Shown: positions 52,592 through 62,434, numbered from the stretch's first letter. The stretch is DNA of 64,000 nucleotides from Paenibacillus_V sp046244365 (GCF_046244365.1 NZ_CP176395.1:4712001-4776000); one strand, 5' to 3'. Notes: generated by a model from the sequence alone, not told the origin. Translations and numbers: made by a program.

Positions 52592-54433
52592 TCAACTGGC
52601 GTCCATCGGCAAACTGACCGTTACCTCAGTCCCGATTCCCTTGCTGCTGTGAATGACCAGGCCGTATGGATCCCCGTACAGCAAGCGGAGCCGGGTATGA
52701 ATATTTCGAAGGGCAATCCTTGTGTCTCCCATAGGATTGTCCGCTTGATTGCTCTTATCGATCGCATCCCTCACTTGAATCAACTCGTCCTCATCCATCC
52801 CGGCTCCATTATCCGTTATCGTTAAAACAAGCTTTCCATCCGCGATACGGGCGAGCACAACTACTGTCCCCCCGGCCGCTTTTCTTTCTATTCCATGGTA
52901 GATCGCATTTTCGACAAGAGGCTGCAAAATCAACTTCGGGATATATACGTTCAGCAGTTCGGCAGGCACATCTTTCTCGTAGTTGATCCTATCGCCATAC
53001 CGGTATTTTTGGATCAGGAAAAAGGATTCGACAAACCGCAGTTCGTCCGAAAGCTTGTATGTTTCGTTATGGTTGCTTAGCGCCAGCCTAAAGGTTTCGC
53101 CGAACATGCCGATGATATCCGATGACTCTCTGTCGCCCTTAATAAGCAGCTTCATCCGAATGGATTCAAGGGTGTTGAATAAATAATGCGGATTGATTTG
53201 GCTCTGAAGCGTATGAATTTCCGCCTCCCTTGCCCTTGTTTCGATGATGCTGTTTTTGAGCTTTTCCTTCGTTACCTGGATTTCGGCTTCATAGACCTCA
53301 TGAATCAGCGTGTGGATTCTTCCGGTCATTTCATTAAAGCTGTTATCCAGTATGCTGATCTCATCCGTACCCTCCGCTCCATCCGAAATCGTAAAGTTTC
53401 CACGTTTGACATTGCTTATTTTTCTTAGAAGCCTGCTTATTCTTCCCGTAATATTCCGCGATAAGAGGACCGTTAAAATTAAAGAAAACACAATACAGAG
53501 CAAGCAAAGAACCAAGCTTGTCATTCGGATATGCTGAATGCTTGAATGTACGGCTCCCGCCGGAATCATATAAACAATGCTCCAATTGTTTACGTTGATT
53601 GACGGATGATCGAGCTGCTTCCTGAGCACAATGTAATCGCTTTCTTCATACCGGGCAAATGAATATTCATCGCTGCCCTTCCTGTATTCGTCTTCCATTG
53701 CGACATCCTTCAAGCTTCTATAATTTTTATCATTTTCGGTAGAAAGGACGATATCGCCTTTGGCATCGCTTATGAATATTTTTTTCCCGCCTTCGAATTC
53801 CTTGGAAATAAGAGAAAACAACTCATCTTTTCTGAAAAAAACCGCAAGCACGGATTCCGGTTTATATTCGTTTGTCGTATCGTTAAACAGAAATCTGTAA
53901 CTGCCCAAATACTCCTTATCGGACATTTTGATCGAATTTCCGGCTCCAGCCCACCTGATCGTGCCCCCTACCGGATTTGAAAGATCCGCCCATCCTTCCT
54001 TAACAAAATCATCCATGGAATTATTCGTAATCCTGGAAAATCCGATGGTAGAGTTTTTCGTATATACGCGAATGACCGATTCGGCATTTTTATAGCTCAA
54101 CATGGACATCAGCGGCCTGATGAAAAGGTTGTAATCATTCAGGGCTTCAAAAGACGACGTATAGTTCGTATTCAAATATTTCGTAAACTGAAGATCGTTC
54201 GATAGCCCGTCGATCATATCGTAGTAAACTTTCAGCTTATTCGTTAAGTTTTCTTCAAGCTGGTCGACCGAAACCTTGGACAGCTCCAGGGAGCTTCTGA
54301 AAGATATCGAGCCGATACTCTGTGAGAGGAAATATTCCAGAGCCAAGATCGGAATAATCGTCACGATCAAGTAAATCAAAATAAACTTTTTCCAGAGCCT
54401 TATGTTATTCGAAATCATTCGCTTTGGAAACAT
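52592..54433 (-). CDS. YesM-type sensor histidine kinase (locus B)
   Basis: 613 residues: TM1 (FILIYLIVTIIPILALEYFL), extracellular sensor to about 290, TM2 (LVLCLLCIVFSLILTVLLS), HAMP, QSQINPHYLFNTLESIRMK with the phosphorylatable His, HATPase_c (QPLVENAIYHGI, ITDNGAGMD). Partner of the adjacent regulator. An alternative ATG lies five codons in. Confidence 0.94.
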   Translation of the reverse strand: MFPKRMISNNIRLWKKFILIYLIVTIIPILALEYFLSQSIGSISFRSSLELSKVSVDQLEENLTNKLKVYYDMIDGLSNDLQFTKYLNTNYTSSFEALNDYNLFIRPLMSMLSYKNAESVIRVYTKNSTIGFSRITNNSMDDFVKEGWADLSNPVGGTIRWAGAGNSIKMSDKEYLGSYRFLFNDTTNEYKPESVLAVFFRKDELFSLISKEFEGGKKIFISDAKGDIVLSTENDKNYRSLKDVAMEDEYRKGSDEYSFARYEESDYIVLRKQLDHPSINVNNWSIVYMIPAGAVHSSIQHIRMTSLVLCLLCIVFSLILTVLLSRNITGRISRLLRKISNVKRGNFTISDGAEGTDEISILDNSFNEMTGRIHTLIHEVYEAEIQVTKEKLKNSIIETRAREAEIHTLQSQINPHYLFNTLESIRMKLLIKGDRESSDIIGMFGETFRLALSNHNETYKLSDELRFVESFFLIQKYRYGDRINYEKDVPAELLNVYIPKLILQPLVENAIYHGIERKAAGGTVVVLARIADGKLVLTITDNGAGMDEDELIQVRDAIDKSNQADNPMGDTRIALRNIHTRLRLLYGDPYGLVIHSSKGIGTEVTVSLPMDAS

Positions 54434-54759
54434 TCCTCTCCCCCTCTATTTGGAATGCCTTTCACTCCCCTGCTTAAGCAATTGCGGCTGCAGGGCTTCG
54501 TCTTGCGGACGTCAACAAGCCCGCCACTCGCCAGGATCGGAGCTATTGCGGGCCGTTCATGGAATGTTACTGCCACCGTTTAGGCTGAACCACTCTTCGT
54601 TCGGATGAATAGAAACGCTTTCAACAATGTGAGGATAACGCCGCTGAACCCTTACAGTCAAGACATGGCACATTATTTGTCAGGATATTTGGGTTGGTAT
54701 AATTATCCATACACAACTTACCCCCTCCAAATTTATATCCGATTCCTAAACTAGCATGA
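54434..54759. other. Intergenic region between YesM-type and LysR-type genes
   Basis: About 325 bases. TAGAAACGCTTTCA at 54612-54625 resembles a cre site (two mismatches) and could place the kinase/regulator pair under CcpA. No gene recognised; both flanking genes run leftward, so this is the kinase promoter region. Confidence 0.35.
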
Positions 54760-55647
54760 TTAAATTGTCTGCTCGGATATCGACCCGAAATATTCTGAAA
54801 CGACCTTGCGGAATTCCAGCGCAGCCTGCGAAATGTACCGACTCTTGTGCCATAGCAGAGCTATTTCCCGTACCAATTCGTGATTCTCTACTTGGAGATA
54901 GGTGATCGGTTCCCGTGAATTCCTTGCCGTGCTCGGTATGAAGGCTATGCCAATTTCCGCTTCCACTAGAGCGCTTAGCCTTGCAGGTTCATCTCCCTCA
55001 TACACATATTTAGGTACAAATCCAGCCGATTTGCATACAGAGTCTACTAAATCGCGAGTACCGTAACCTCTCTTTACACCGACAAACCATTCATCCCTTA
55101 GTTCTGTCAAGGATACGCTACTTCGTTCTGCCAGCCGATGCCCCTTTGGAACAGCTACAAGGATGGGGTCGATGAACACGATTTGACATTCAATGTCATC
55201 CCCCTCAATAGGAGGTGAGGACAAGCAGAAGTTGACCTCTCCTCGTTGAAGAAGCGTAACCATTTCCTGTGTGGTCAGCATTTGCACATGAAATTGAATA
55301 TGGGGGCGCTTTTTCCGAAACGTTCGAAGGATATGGGGTAATGTGCTTGCGGTAGTCACCGCCAATTCGAGTGTGCCCTGATCCGGGCCGGACAAATCGC
55401 TAAGCTCCTGCTTCCCCTGTTCCAATTCAAATAAAGCCCTTTCTGCACGGTGAAGGAATCTATTTCCGAACTCATTGAGTCGCAGCTTTCTCCCTGTTCG
55501 ATCGAATAGAGGGACCCCAAGATCCTCCTCCAGACGTTGAATCGTTTTGCTAAGTGACGATTGAGTCACATGCAGAATTCGTGCAGCTTCGGTCATATGT
55601 TCCAATCGAGCTACCGCCAGAAAATATTGCAATTGAAGAAGTTCCAT
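54760..55647 (-). CDS. LysR family transcriptional regulator
   Basis: 295 residues. N-terminal winged helix: MELLQLQYFLAVARLEHMTEA (cut), RILHVTQSSLSKTIQRLEED, LGVPLFDRTGRKLRL. A LysR substrate domain follows. The ATG at 55647 follows GGAGGG; the longer frame adds six residues. Divergent from the MFS gene at 55761, the usual arrangement for a LysR-controlled pump. Confidence 0.93.
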   Translation of the reverse strand: MELLQLQYFLAVARLEHMTEAARILHVTQSSLSKTIQRLEEDLGVPLFDRTGRKLRLNEFGNRFLHRAERALFELEQGKQELSDLSGPDQGTLELAVTTASTLPHILRTFRKKRPHIQFHVQMLTTQEMVTLLQRGEVNFCLSSPPIEGDDIECQIVFIDPILVAVPKGHRLAERSSVSLTELRDEWFVGVKRGYGTRDLVDSVCKSAGFVPKYVYEGDEPARLSALVEAEIGIAFIPSTARNSREPITYLQVENHELVREIALLWHKSRYISQAALEFRKVVSEYFGSISEQTI

Positions 55648-55760
55648 TTCGCACCCTCCATTCATTCCTTCAGATCAATGAAATCATAACATAGAATGCG
55701 TTGGAGTAAATATGCGATTTCAAATACGATATCCTCATAACACTATGGGAGGAATTCAAA

Positions 55761-57146
55761 ATGAATGCTCGCAGCAGGTGGTTGATGATTTCCGTTGGAC
55801 TGGGGATACTACTCAACCCATTAAATTCTTCGATGATTTCTGTTGCTATAACCAGGCTGCAAAATGTGTACCAACTTGACTTTACAGTTGTTTCCTGGAT
55901 TATTTTTTCTTTCTACATTGCAAGTTGCATCGCTCAACCTGTCATGGGGAAAGCCAGTGATTTATTCGACCGCAAGAAGATTTTTCTTATCGGGCTTGTT
56001 GTAGCCTTCGTTGCTTCATTATTAGCTCCACTATCACCAAACTTTGGGTGGCTCATCGTGTTCCGCATCGTGCAATCCATCGGAACAAGCATGATGGTAG
56101 CCGTTGGAATGGCTCTAGTACGCATTCATATTACGGAGAAACAAGCGACTGCGCTGTCCGTTTTGTCCATATTCCTATCCGGAGCTGCAGCAATTGGACC
56201 CTTTATTGGCGGGGTCTTGATCCACTGGTGGGATTGGCCTGCTATCTTTTTTGTCAATATTCCGTTCGCGGCGGCGAGCTTACTGTTAGCTTGGAGGCAT
56301 ATTCCCAAGGACGAACCGTCAACATCCGTTACAAGGGGCATGTCCTTTCGTAAATGGTTGGAGTTGGTTGATGCGTCAGGGATCCTGCTATTCACAGTGG
56401 GCCTGGTTGCCCTGCTCATTGGCTTATTGTCAGCAAAATCATCTGGACATGTCTCAATAATAAGCGCCATTGTCGGGCTGATAGGGTTCGTACTGCTTGT
56501 GGCTTTCGTACGACATGAGTTAAAAGCGACGTCACCCTTTATTCCTTTGCGCACATTCGCCAAATATCCTGAGATGACTTGGGTCAATGTCCAATTCATG
56601 CTCGTTAACGTACTTTTTTACTCGATCTTTTTCGGGCTTCCGTCCTACTTGCAAATGGTACGTCATGTCAACGAATTCCATACAGGGATTCTCATGCTAA
56701 GCTTGGGTTTGTGCTCGCTCGTTGTTTCTCCATTAGCAGGACGATGGATCGATAAATCAGGACCCAGGCCGGCATTGTTACTGTCCGGCATACTGATGAC
56801 ACTGGGGTCAATATGGATCGTTACATTGAATCAAACTTCACCGGTTATAAGTGTGTGTTTAGCGTTAGCAGCATTCGGTATTAGCAACGGATTGAATAGT
56901 GTCGCTATGCAAGCCGCCTTGTTCAAAAGTTCTCCAAAAGAAATAATCGGTGTAGCATCCGGAATATTTCATACATCAAGATACCTTGGAACCATTCTCT
57001 CTTCCTTGTTGATAGGCATCGTAATGGGCGATATGTTCAGCTTCGGGGGATTTCGAGTGCTAGGAATTATCCTCACGGTCATTGCATTGTCCTTGGTATT
57101 CATGAGTCGGCGGCGCCGGGAGTCAGGGCAATTGCAAGAGTCGTAG
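55761..57146 (+). CDS. MFS transporter, DHA2/EmrB-QacA type
   Basis: 461 residues, predicted 14 membrane helices. NPLNSSMISVAITRLQ near the start (the DHA2 motif D1-like region), GKASDLFDRKKIF (motif A) and GAAAIGPFIGGVLIHWWDW (motif C). GGGAGG precedes the ATG. Likely multidrug efflux regulated by the divergent LysR protein. Confidence 0.92.
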   Translation: MNARSRWLMISVGLGILLNPLNSSMISVAITRLQNVYQLDFTVVSWIIFSFYIASCIAQPVMGKASDLFDRKKIFLIGLVVAFVASLLAPLSPNFGWLIVFRIVQSIGTSMMVAVGMALVRIHITEKQATALSVLSIFLSGAAAIGPFIGGVLIHWWDWPAIFFVNIPFAAASLLLAWRHIPKDEPSTSVTRGMSFRKWLELVDASGILLFTVGLVALLIGLLSAKSSGHVSIISAIVGLIGFVLLVAFVRHELKATSPFIPLRTFAKYPEMTWVNVQFMLVNVLFYSIFFGLPSYLQMVRHVNEFHTGILMLSLGLCSLVVSPLAGRWIDKSGPRPALLLSGILMTLGSIWIVTLNQTSPVISVCLALAAFGISNGLNSVAMQAALFKSSPKEIIGVASGIFHTSRYLGTILSSLLIGIVMGDMFSFGGFRVLGIILTVIALSLVFMSRRRRESGQLQES

Positions 57147-57155
57147 GTTCCCTAA

Positions 57156-57320
57156 GACCATACCGGACTCGATGAGGGCAAGACACGACTGCAGAGCTTC
57201 CATGACGCGAAAGTCGAATACGCAGCTCAGTCATGGAACCACCGCTCGAAAAAGACATTCGTTTTCGGGTTCGAGAACATCATCTCGCTGCACTATTTTG
57301 GATTGGCCGACTACGAGTAA
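57156..57320 (+). pseudogene. Fossil C-terminus of an unrecognised protein
   Basis: Open frame of 54 residues straight after a stop, without a start codon or ribosome site. It includes DEGKTRLQSFHDAKVEYAAQ and KKTFVFGFENIISLHYFG, which has protein-like composition. I do not recognise the family. Probably the tail of a deleted gene. Confidence 0.35.
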
Positions 57321-57325
57321 CATGG

Positions 57326-57368
57326 AAAGAAGAACTCCCGGGATGAATGCCAGGAGTTCTTCTTTTTT
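57326..57368 (+). terminator. Terminator after the DHA2 transporter
   Basis: AGAAGAACTCC / GGAGTTCTTCT hairpin followed by six T on the plus strand; it also faces the S41 protease gene ending at 57399. Confidence 0.85.
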
Positions 57369-57398
57369 CTGATGCACCGTTTTATCATGGTCCACCAA

Positions 57399-59090
57399 CT
57401 AGCCATTGAAAGAAGCTAACGCAAAATTCAATTCCACGTCCTGCCCTTCGATAACCATCATCTTAAACGTTTGTTCGTTCATGGGAACCGTAATATCGGG
57501 AGTCGCTCCGCCTTGTCCGCGTTCATCGCTATCGCCTTGAATCGTTTTGTCTCGATTTAGGGACCTGCCATCCGGAAACCGCACGTCATATCCTCCCGGC
57601 ATTTTTATTTCTATAGGAGCGGACACGACGCCGAACGAACCGTTCGTAGACGTAAAGCCGACAATCTTGACATTAGGCATTCCTTTTAAAAACAAAGGTA
57701 AGCCTTCCCCCGAGCTTGCGGTGTTATGATTAATGAGGACAGCGATTTTCCCTGGAAAGGTAATCCGCGAAGGATGAACGGTTCTGGTTTCGGCACGGTT
57801 GATTTCGAAACGTCCCGTATTCCGATTGTAGTAACTGACGTATTCAAAGATCTTTTTCTCGTTCACGAAATGTCCTGCCATTTGGGCAACAAGGTCATCG
57901 TCTCCGCCCGGATTATCCCGTAGATCGATGATTACTCCCTTTACGTGTTTCTCTAGAAACGCTTTTAATTGATCTTCCAGCGCTTGCGCGGGATCGGTTT
58001 GCGTTGTTCCGGGAAGGAAATATCTGATTTTAACGTAGCCGTATTCCTTCCGAAGGATCTCGCCTTCCACGGGAGGATCTTCTTTCTTCAGCTTTACCTT
58101 CGTTTTCTTCAAGGTCTCGTACTGATCGTCGTAGGCTGTAAGCATCGCAGTCATGATCGCTTGATCGTCCCGATTCCGATATTCGACTTGGATTTGTTTG
58201 CCGATCGGAGCTCTTGCCAAGAATCGTCCTTGATTTTGAATCCGGTCACCTTCGGTTGCCGACGGGTTCTCGCTCCAGGACGTTTGGTCCAATGCTTTCT
58301 GAACGTCTTTCCCATCCCACGAAATGATTTCGGCTCCGAGCTTGATTCCGCTTTTGTCGGCCGGGCTACCCGCTAACAGCAAGCTAACCAACACCTTGCC
58401 GTTATCCAATCGAACCGCGCTAATACCGACTCCGCCGCCAACCTCATTCTTAAACGTGCTATTATCGTCGTACAGATTTTCGTTCGCGATTTTGATATGA
58501 CCATCACGGAAAGAGAAGAGATAATCCCTTAAAGCTTTATAGTAGAGGTTCGGATCTTGGTTGATTTCCGCTTGGAGGAATAGAGGCTCGTATTTATTTC
58601 TCTGTGCTTCCCAATCGATTTTTTTCCAGTCTCCGAAAGGATATTCGACGGACAATCTTTCGTTCATCGCGATGAACGCTTTGGAATAGCTCTTATGGCT
58701 TAAATCGCTCACCGGATTGTATCGAATTTCACCCGCACTGGATAATGCCAATAGCGTAGGCAGGGAACCGATGACGCAAACGATAACCATGACGATCCGA
58801 AATTTCGGGGACATCGGTTTAATGGCCCTTTTGAAGATTCGTCTAATGGTGCATAAGAAAAGGATGACCGTAGAGGAGTAAACCAGAAGAGCCAGTATAG
58901 AGGCATCGCCATTAATAAGGCTTATAACCGCAATGATTACACCAACGCTCGGTATAAAATCAAACCACCGGTTATTTTGGAGGAGGGGCAAAGCATACCT
59001 CAGTAAGACGAGCAAGTTTAGCGCACATAAAATCATTGTCCAGACAGTCAACCATTTCAATGAATCCATAACATCTTGAATAAAGTTCAT
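57399..59090 (-). CDS. Membrane-anchored S41 family peptidase with PDZ domain
   Basis: 563 residues. The N-terminus has about four membrane helices (to about residue 120), unlike typical single-helix CtpA. The protease part follows outside: N-terminal S41 helical region (YYKALRDYLFSFRDGHI), a PDZ domain (GVGISAVRLDNGKVLVSLLL), and the catalytic core VIIDLRDNPGGDDD and NTASSGEGLPL, with the Ser nucleophile in the latter. CGGAGG precedes the ATG. Third gene of an operon with a response regulator and sensor kinase, which suggests protease-linked envelope signalling. Confidence 0.88.
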   Translation of the reverse strand: MNFIQDVMDSLKWLTVWTMILCALNLLVLLRYALPLLQNNRWFDFIPSVGVIIAVISLINGDASILALLVYSSTVILFLCTIRRIFKRAIKPMSPKFRIVMVIVCVIGSLPTLLALSSAGEIRYNPVSDLSHKSYSKAFIAMNERLSVEYPFGDWKKIDWEAQRNKYEPLFLQAEINQDPNLYYKALRDYLFSFRDGHIKIANENLYDDNSTFKNEVGGGVGISAVRLDNGKVLVSLLLAGSPADKSGIKLGAEIISWDGKDVQKALDQTSWSENPSATEGDRIQNQGRFLARAPIGKQIQVEYRNRDDQAIMTAMLTAYDDQYETLKKTKVKLKKEDPPVEGEILRKEYGYVKIRYFLPGTTQTDPAQALEDQLKAFLEKHVKGVIIDLRDNPGGDDDLVAQMAGHFVNEKKIFEYVSYYNRNTGRFEINRAETRTVHPSRITFPGKIAVLINHNTASSGEGLPLFLKGMPNVKIVGFTSTNGSFGVVSAPIEIKMPGGYDVRFPDGRSLNRDKTIQGDSDERGQGGATPDITVPMNEQTFKMMVIEGQDVELNFALASFNG

Positions 59091-59163
59091 CGTTCTTATT
59101 CCTCCGATCGGTTCAATGTGTTTCGCAATGAGCTTATCGGAGAAATATGAACGGAGCGTGAAC

Positions 59164-60555
59164 TCATTTATTAAAGGCGGAACCGGAAGGTGGGACAGCG
59201 GGGAGCGTCACGGTGAACGTTGTGCCCAGACCGACCGTACTTTTCACTTCTATGCTTCCGTGATGGAGAGCAACGATTTTTTGGGAGATGGCAAGACCGA
59301 GACCATTGCCGTTCCGGTCTTCGGCCCGCGACTTGTCCACTTTGTAAAAGCGCTCGAAAATAGGGCTTACATCCTCCGGCGCTATGCCGATCCCGGAATC
59401 GCTTATCGCAACGGCAATCTCATGAGGATGAGGTCGGCTGATCGCGATGAGGATTTGTCCTGCGTGGGGCGTGAACTTGATGGCATTCCCGAGCAAATTC
59501 ATCCAAACCTGATTGAGTTGATCCCGGTCGGCCGTTATTCTGACGCCCGCACCCGAAGGGAACGCTATATCGACGTGAATGTTTTTGGCCGACCACTGGG
59601 ACTCGCACGCGACGATGACTCGCCGAATTTGTTCATCGAGGGTAAACGATTCCGTCTCGAACGGATGATGATCCGATTCGAGGGAAGTTAACTTCAGCAG
59701 ATTATCGCTTAGTCTGGACAACCTGTCGCTCTCGGTAACGATAATATCCAAGTATTGGACGCGATCGTCCTCTGCAATAACCAAATTGCCATCCTTCAAC
59801 GCCTTCGCGAATCCGGAGATGGAAGTTAACGGCGATTGGATTTCATGAGACACGTTCGATACGAAATCCTGCCGCATCCGCTCCATTTGCTTGATTTCTC
59901 GGGCCATGTCGTTAATGCTCCGCGAGAGAGTTCCCAGCTCGTCTCCGCGATTGATTTTCAACTCAACCTCGAAGTCGCCTTTGGCCAGCCGCTTAGTTGC
60001 ATCCGTCATCGCTTGAAGAGGCTTCACCAGGTATCTGCCGGCAATGAGAATGCACAAGCTTCCGATCGCGAGCATGAGGAACAGAATGGCGAATAACAAA
60101 CGGATGATCGTGATTTCGTTCTTGGAAGAGCTCTGCAAAAATATGGCATAACGTTTTCCTTCGGATGAAAACGGAATGCCGACGAACGTTTCTTTATCCT
60201 TTCTTTGCGAACGGTACAACTCTCCTCCCAGCACCTTGCGAACGGATTCCGGGTTGATCGCTTCGGCCTTCTTGCCCTTGGTCGGTACATAGGCGTTCAC
60301 CCCGCCATTGCCGTCGTAAAGCAGCAAAGTATAGGAAACCATTTCGGCCATATTTTCCATGAAAGCTTCCAAATCCGGAGGATTCGTTTGTTCGTACACG
60401 CGTATCATACGAACCCCGATCGCCATCATATCGTTTTTCCCCGTATCGTTTAGATCATTCTGGAATAGAGCAAGGGCGAGGAGAAGGGATGAGATCAAGC
60501 TGATTACGATCACGGCCAGAAAAGTCAGCACGACGCGAACGTATAACGTTTTCAT
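59164..60555 (-). CDS. Sensor histidine kinase, OmpR-partner type
   Basis: 463 residues. TM1 directly at the N-terminus (MKTLYVRVVLTFLAVIVISL), extracellular domain with LLYDGNGGVNAYVP, TM2 (RLLFAILFLMLAIGSLCIL), HAMP, HisKA VSHEIQSPLTSISGFAKAL and HATPase_c NLLGNAIKF, DSGIGIAPED, GNGLGLAISQK. Starts inside the regulator's stop (60552-60555). Paralogue of 21954-23306. Confidence 0.95.
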   Translation of the reverse strand: MKTLYVRVVLTFLAVIVISLISSLLLALALFQNDLNDTGKNDMMAIGVRMIRVYEQTNPPDLEAFMENMAEMVSYTLLLYDGNGGVNAYVPTKGKKAEAINPESVRKVLGGELYRSQRKDKETFVGIPFSSEGKRYAIFLQSSSKNEITIIRLLFAILFLMLAIGSLCILIAGRYLVKPLQAMTDATKRLAKGDFEVELKINRGDELGTLSRSINDMAREIKQMERMRQDFVSNVSHEIQSPLTSISGFAKALKDGNLVIAEDDRVQYLDIIVTESDRLSRLSDNLLKLTSLESDHHPFETESFTLDEQIRRVIVACESQWSAKNIHVDIAFPSGAGVRITADRDQLNQVWMNLLGNAIKFTPHAGQILIAISRPHPHEIAVAISDSGIGIAPEDVSPIFERFYKVDKSRAEDRNGNGLGLAISQKIVALHHGSIEVKSTVGLGTTFTVTLPAVPPSGSAFNK

Positions 60556-61232
60556 CCCGGATTCACCGCCAGCCGATAACCGACGCTTCGTGCCGTTTCA
60601 ATGCGAAAATGGCGGACGTCCCCGGCAAAGCGTTCCCGTAGCCGCTTGATATGAACGTCGACGGTCCGGTCGTCGCCTTCGTAATCCATGCCCCAAATCT
60701 GTGTGATCAGCTGCTCTCTCGTAAAAATCTGCCCCGGGTGGCCGGCAAGCATGAACAGCAGTTCGAATTCTTTCAGAGGCAGAACCAATTCCTCGTCTCC
60801 CCGCATGACTTTATACGTTTTGCGGTTCAGCACGATTTCACCCAACGGGATGACCTGGGAGGAGACAATACGATATCGCTTCAGTAACGCTTTAACCCTC
60901 ATCACAAGCTCAACCGGATCGAACGGCTTCGTCATATAATCGTCGGTCCCGAGCTGGAAGCCTTTTATTTTCTGACTTGATTCGCCCTTGGCCGTTACCA
61001 TCAGAAGCGGAATGTCGGGATCGCTTTTCCGAATCTCTTTGCACAAATCCCATCCGTCCATATGCGGCATCATAATGTCGAGGATGACCAGATCGATTCC
61101 CGAACTTTTGACGATGGCATGCGCATCGTTGCCGTTGTCCGCTTCGCTCAGATCGAACCCTTCATTCTTCAAGTAAAGGCGCATCAGGGCGCGAATGTGC
61201 GGATCGTCGTCCACGATAAGAATTTTGACCAT
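60552..61232 (-). CDS. OmpR/PhoB family response regulator
   Basis: 226 residues. DDDPHIRALM, phosphoacceptor in LVILDIMMPHMDGWDL, switch PLLMVTAKGE, DNA-binding winged helix LKEFELLFMLAGHPGQIFTR and VDVHIKRLRERF. First gene of a regulator/kinase/S41 protease operon. Aligns end to end with the regulator at 23302-23982. Confidence 0.95.
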   Translation of the reverse strand: MVKILIVDDDPHIRALMRLYLKNEGFDLSEADNGNDAHAIVKSSGIDLVILDIMMPHMDGWDLCKEIRKSDPDIPLLMVTAKGESSQKIKGFQLGTDDYMTKPFDPVELVMRVKALLKRYRIVSSQVIPLGEIVLNRKTYKVMRGDEELVLPLKEFELLFMLAGHPGQIFTREQLITQIWGMDYEGDDRTVDVHIKRLRERFAGDVRHFRIETARSVGYRLAVNPG

Positions 61233-61330
61233 GTATACAATCCTCCAATGGAAGCTATTGCCTGTCTGGGGTCACTAATTGATTATCGAGCTCTCGTTTC
61301 CGTTAGCGGAACGAAAGACCCCGGAAATAT

Positions 61331-61882
61331 TCAAGGTCTACGTTGACCCACAGAGCGTGTCGATATGATGCTTTGGAGTAAATTTTTGCTCTCCAGATCC
61401 TTGGGACGTGCTGTCCTGCCTATTTGCTCATACACCACCTTTTCTTCCAACAATTGGTGCGGGCTCAATACACATGCTGATATGCCGCAAAGCTCGAAAC
61501 GCTGCGATGGCAATGCATCGGGTCTCCATACCCACTCGGGTAAGTCGTGCGGGATGATGTGTCCGTTAATTCCTCGTGTGAGATATAAAAACTGGATGTC
61601 CACTTCACCCTTGCGGAAATCTGACTGTCTCTTGCTCACTGGTATGTGCTCAAACCCTGCCTCCACTAGCGATTGTTCGAGTCTTCCTTGATGCCGTTTC
61701 CAAGTAACTAGATCTATGTCCTCGTGAGTCCGGGTAATCCGTCCAAGCAGAAAATCTATCGCCCAACCGCCGCGCAACCAGAAACGTCCGTGGAGGGATG
61801 AAAATATATCAGCTATCTCACCAAGTATTTTTAATTGAGATTGGGTTTGATCGTCTAATCCCGTGAATTTTTGCTGCGACAT
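61331..61882 (-). CDS. Aminoglycoside nucleotidyltransferase-like protein
   Basis: 183 residues. FWLRGGWAIDFLLGRITR and THEDIDLVTWKRH give the GG...D and DxD motifs of small nucleotidyltransferases in the aminoglycoside/lincosamide (PF10706-like) group; a third Asp sits in EVDIQFLYL. AGGAGG precedes the ATG. Whether it modifies an antibiotic is untested; many chromosomal members have no proven substrate. Confidence 0.82.
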   Translation of the reverse strand: MSQQKFTGLDDQTQSQLKILGEIADIFSSLHGRFWLRGGWAIDFLLGRITRTHEDIDLVTWKRHQGRLEQSLVEAGFEHIPVSKRQSDFRKGEVDIQFLYLTRGINGHIIPHDLPEWVWRPDALPSQRFELCGISACVLSPHQLLEEKVVYEQIGRTARPKDLESKNLLQSIISTRSVGQRRP

Positions 61883-61925
61883 TTGCAGGAACCTCCTGTA
61901 AACAACTTAACGAAATTGACTGGAG

Positions 61926-62081
61926 CTATTCGTTTTTATTTCTTATCATAAGTTCTTTTATTTCTCGCAATTCTTTTAATATTTCTTTTGAATATTGAGT
62001 GCTTTTAGAATTATCTATGCCTACTTTAATAATTAGTGCTCCCACCAACAAATAAATGATTAACATAATAATCATGCCCAT
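61926..62081 (-). CDS. Small membrane protein, 51 residues
   Basis: MGMIIMLIIYLLVGALIIKV is a single hydrophobic helix; the rest (YSKEILKELREIKELMIRNK) is a charged amphipathic helix, likely a coiled coil. Behind AAGGA at ten bases. Very AT-rich. Overlaps the end of the truncated HAD gene. No family recognised. Confidence 0.55.
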   Translation of the reverse strand: MGMIIMLIIYLLVGALIIKVGIDNSKSTQYSKEILKELREIKELMIRNKNE

Positions 62082-62266
62082 CTAATCCCATTCCTTTCTA
62101 TAATACCCTGTGCTTTTAATAATTTTAATACTTCTAATGAGGAAGGAAATAGCTCAAAGTCGCGAGGATGAACGAAATGACCGGTCCCACCTATGGTTCC
62201 GTCACGATCTACAAAAACAGCTTGAAGTGTCTGAAAAATAATCCCCCTATAACAAGTATCATCCAT
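62072..62266 (-). pseudogene. Truncated HAD phosphatase (HisB/GmhB-like N-terminus)
   Basis: 64 codons. LQAVFVDRDGTIGGTGHF is the DxDGT nucleophile motif of HAD-IIIA phosphatases, followed by PRDFELFPSSLEVLKLLKAQ, the normal next helix. The frame then diverges (GIIERNGIRWA) and stops, so about two thirds of the enzyme is missing. A decayed copy. Confidence 0.7.
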
Positions 62267-62314
62267 AATATGGGGTTCGACAAATCGTTAAGTTATCCTG
62301 CCCGTCAAAGCGCA

Positions 62315-62350
62315 GCGAGGCTGCCGATCCACTTCGGCAGCCTCGTCAGA
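62315..62350. repeat. Strong hairpin upstream of the HAD remnant
   Basis: GCGAGGCTGCCGA / TTCGGCAGCCTCGT with a five-base loop. No T-run on either side. It may end the GNAT transcript imperfectly. Confidence 0.5.
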
Positions 62351-62434
62351 GTTTCATATGAAGTTCTTGCTTCCAATAGTTTAATGTCTAACTTCAGATG
62401 CTAGCAGCCAAACCATTCACCCTTCGGACAAATG

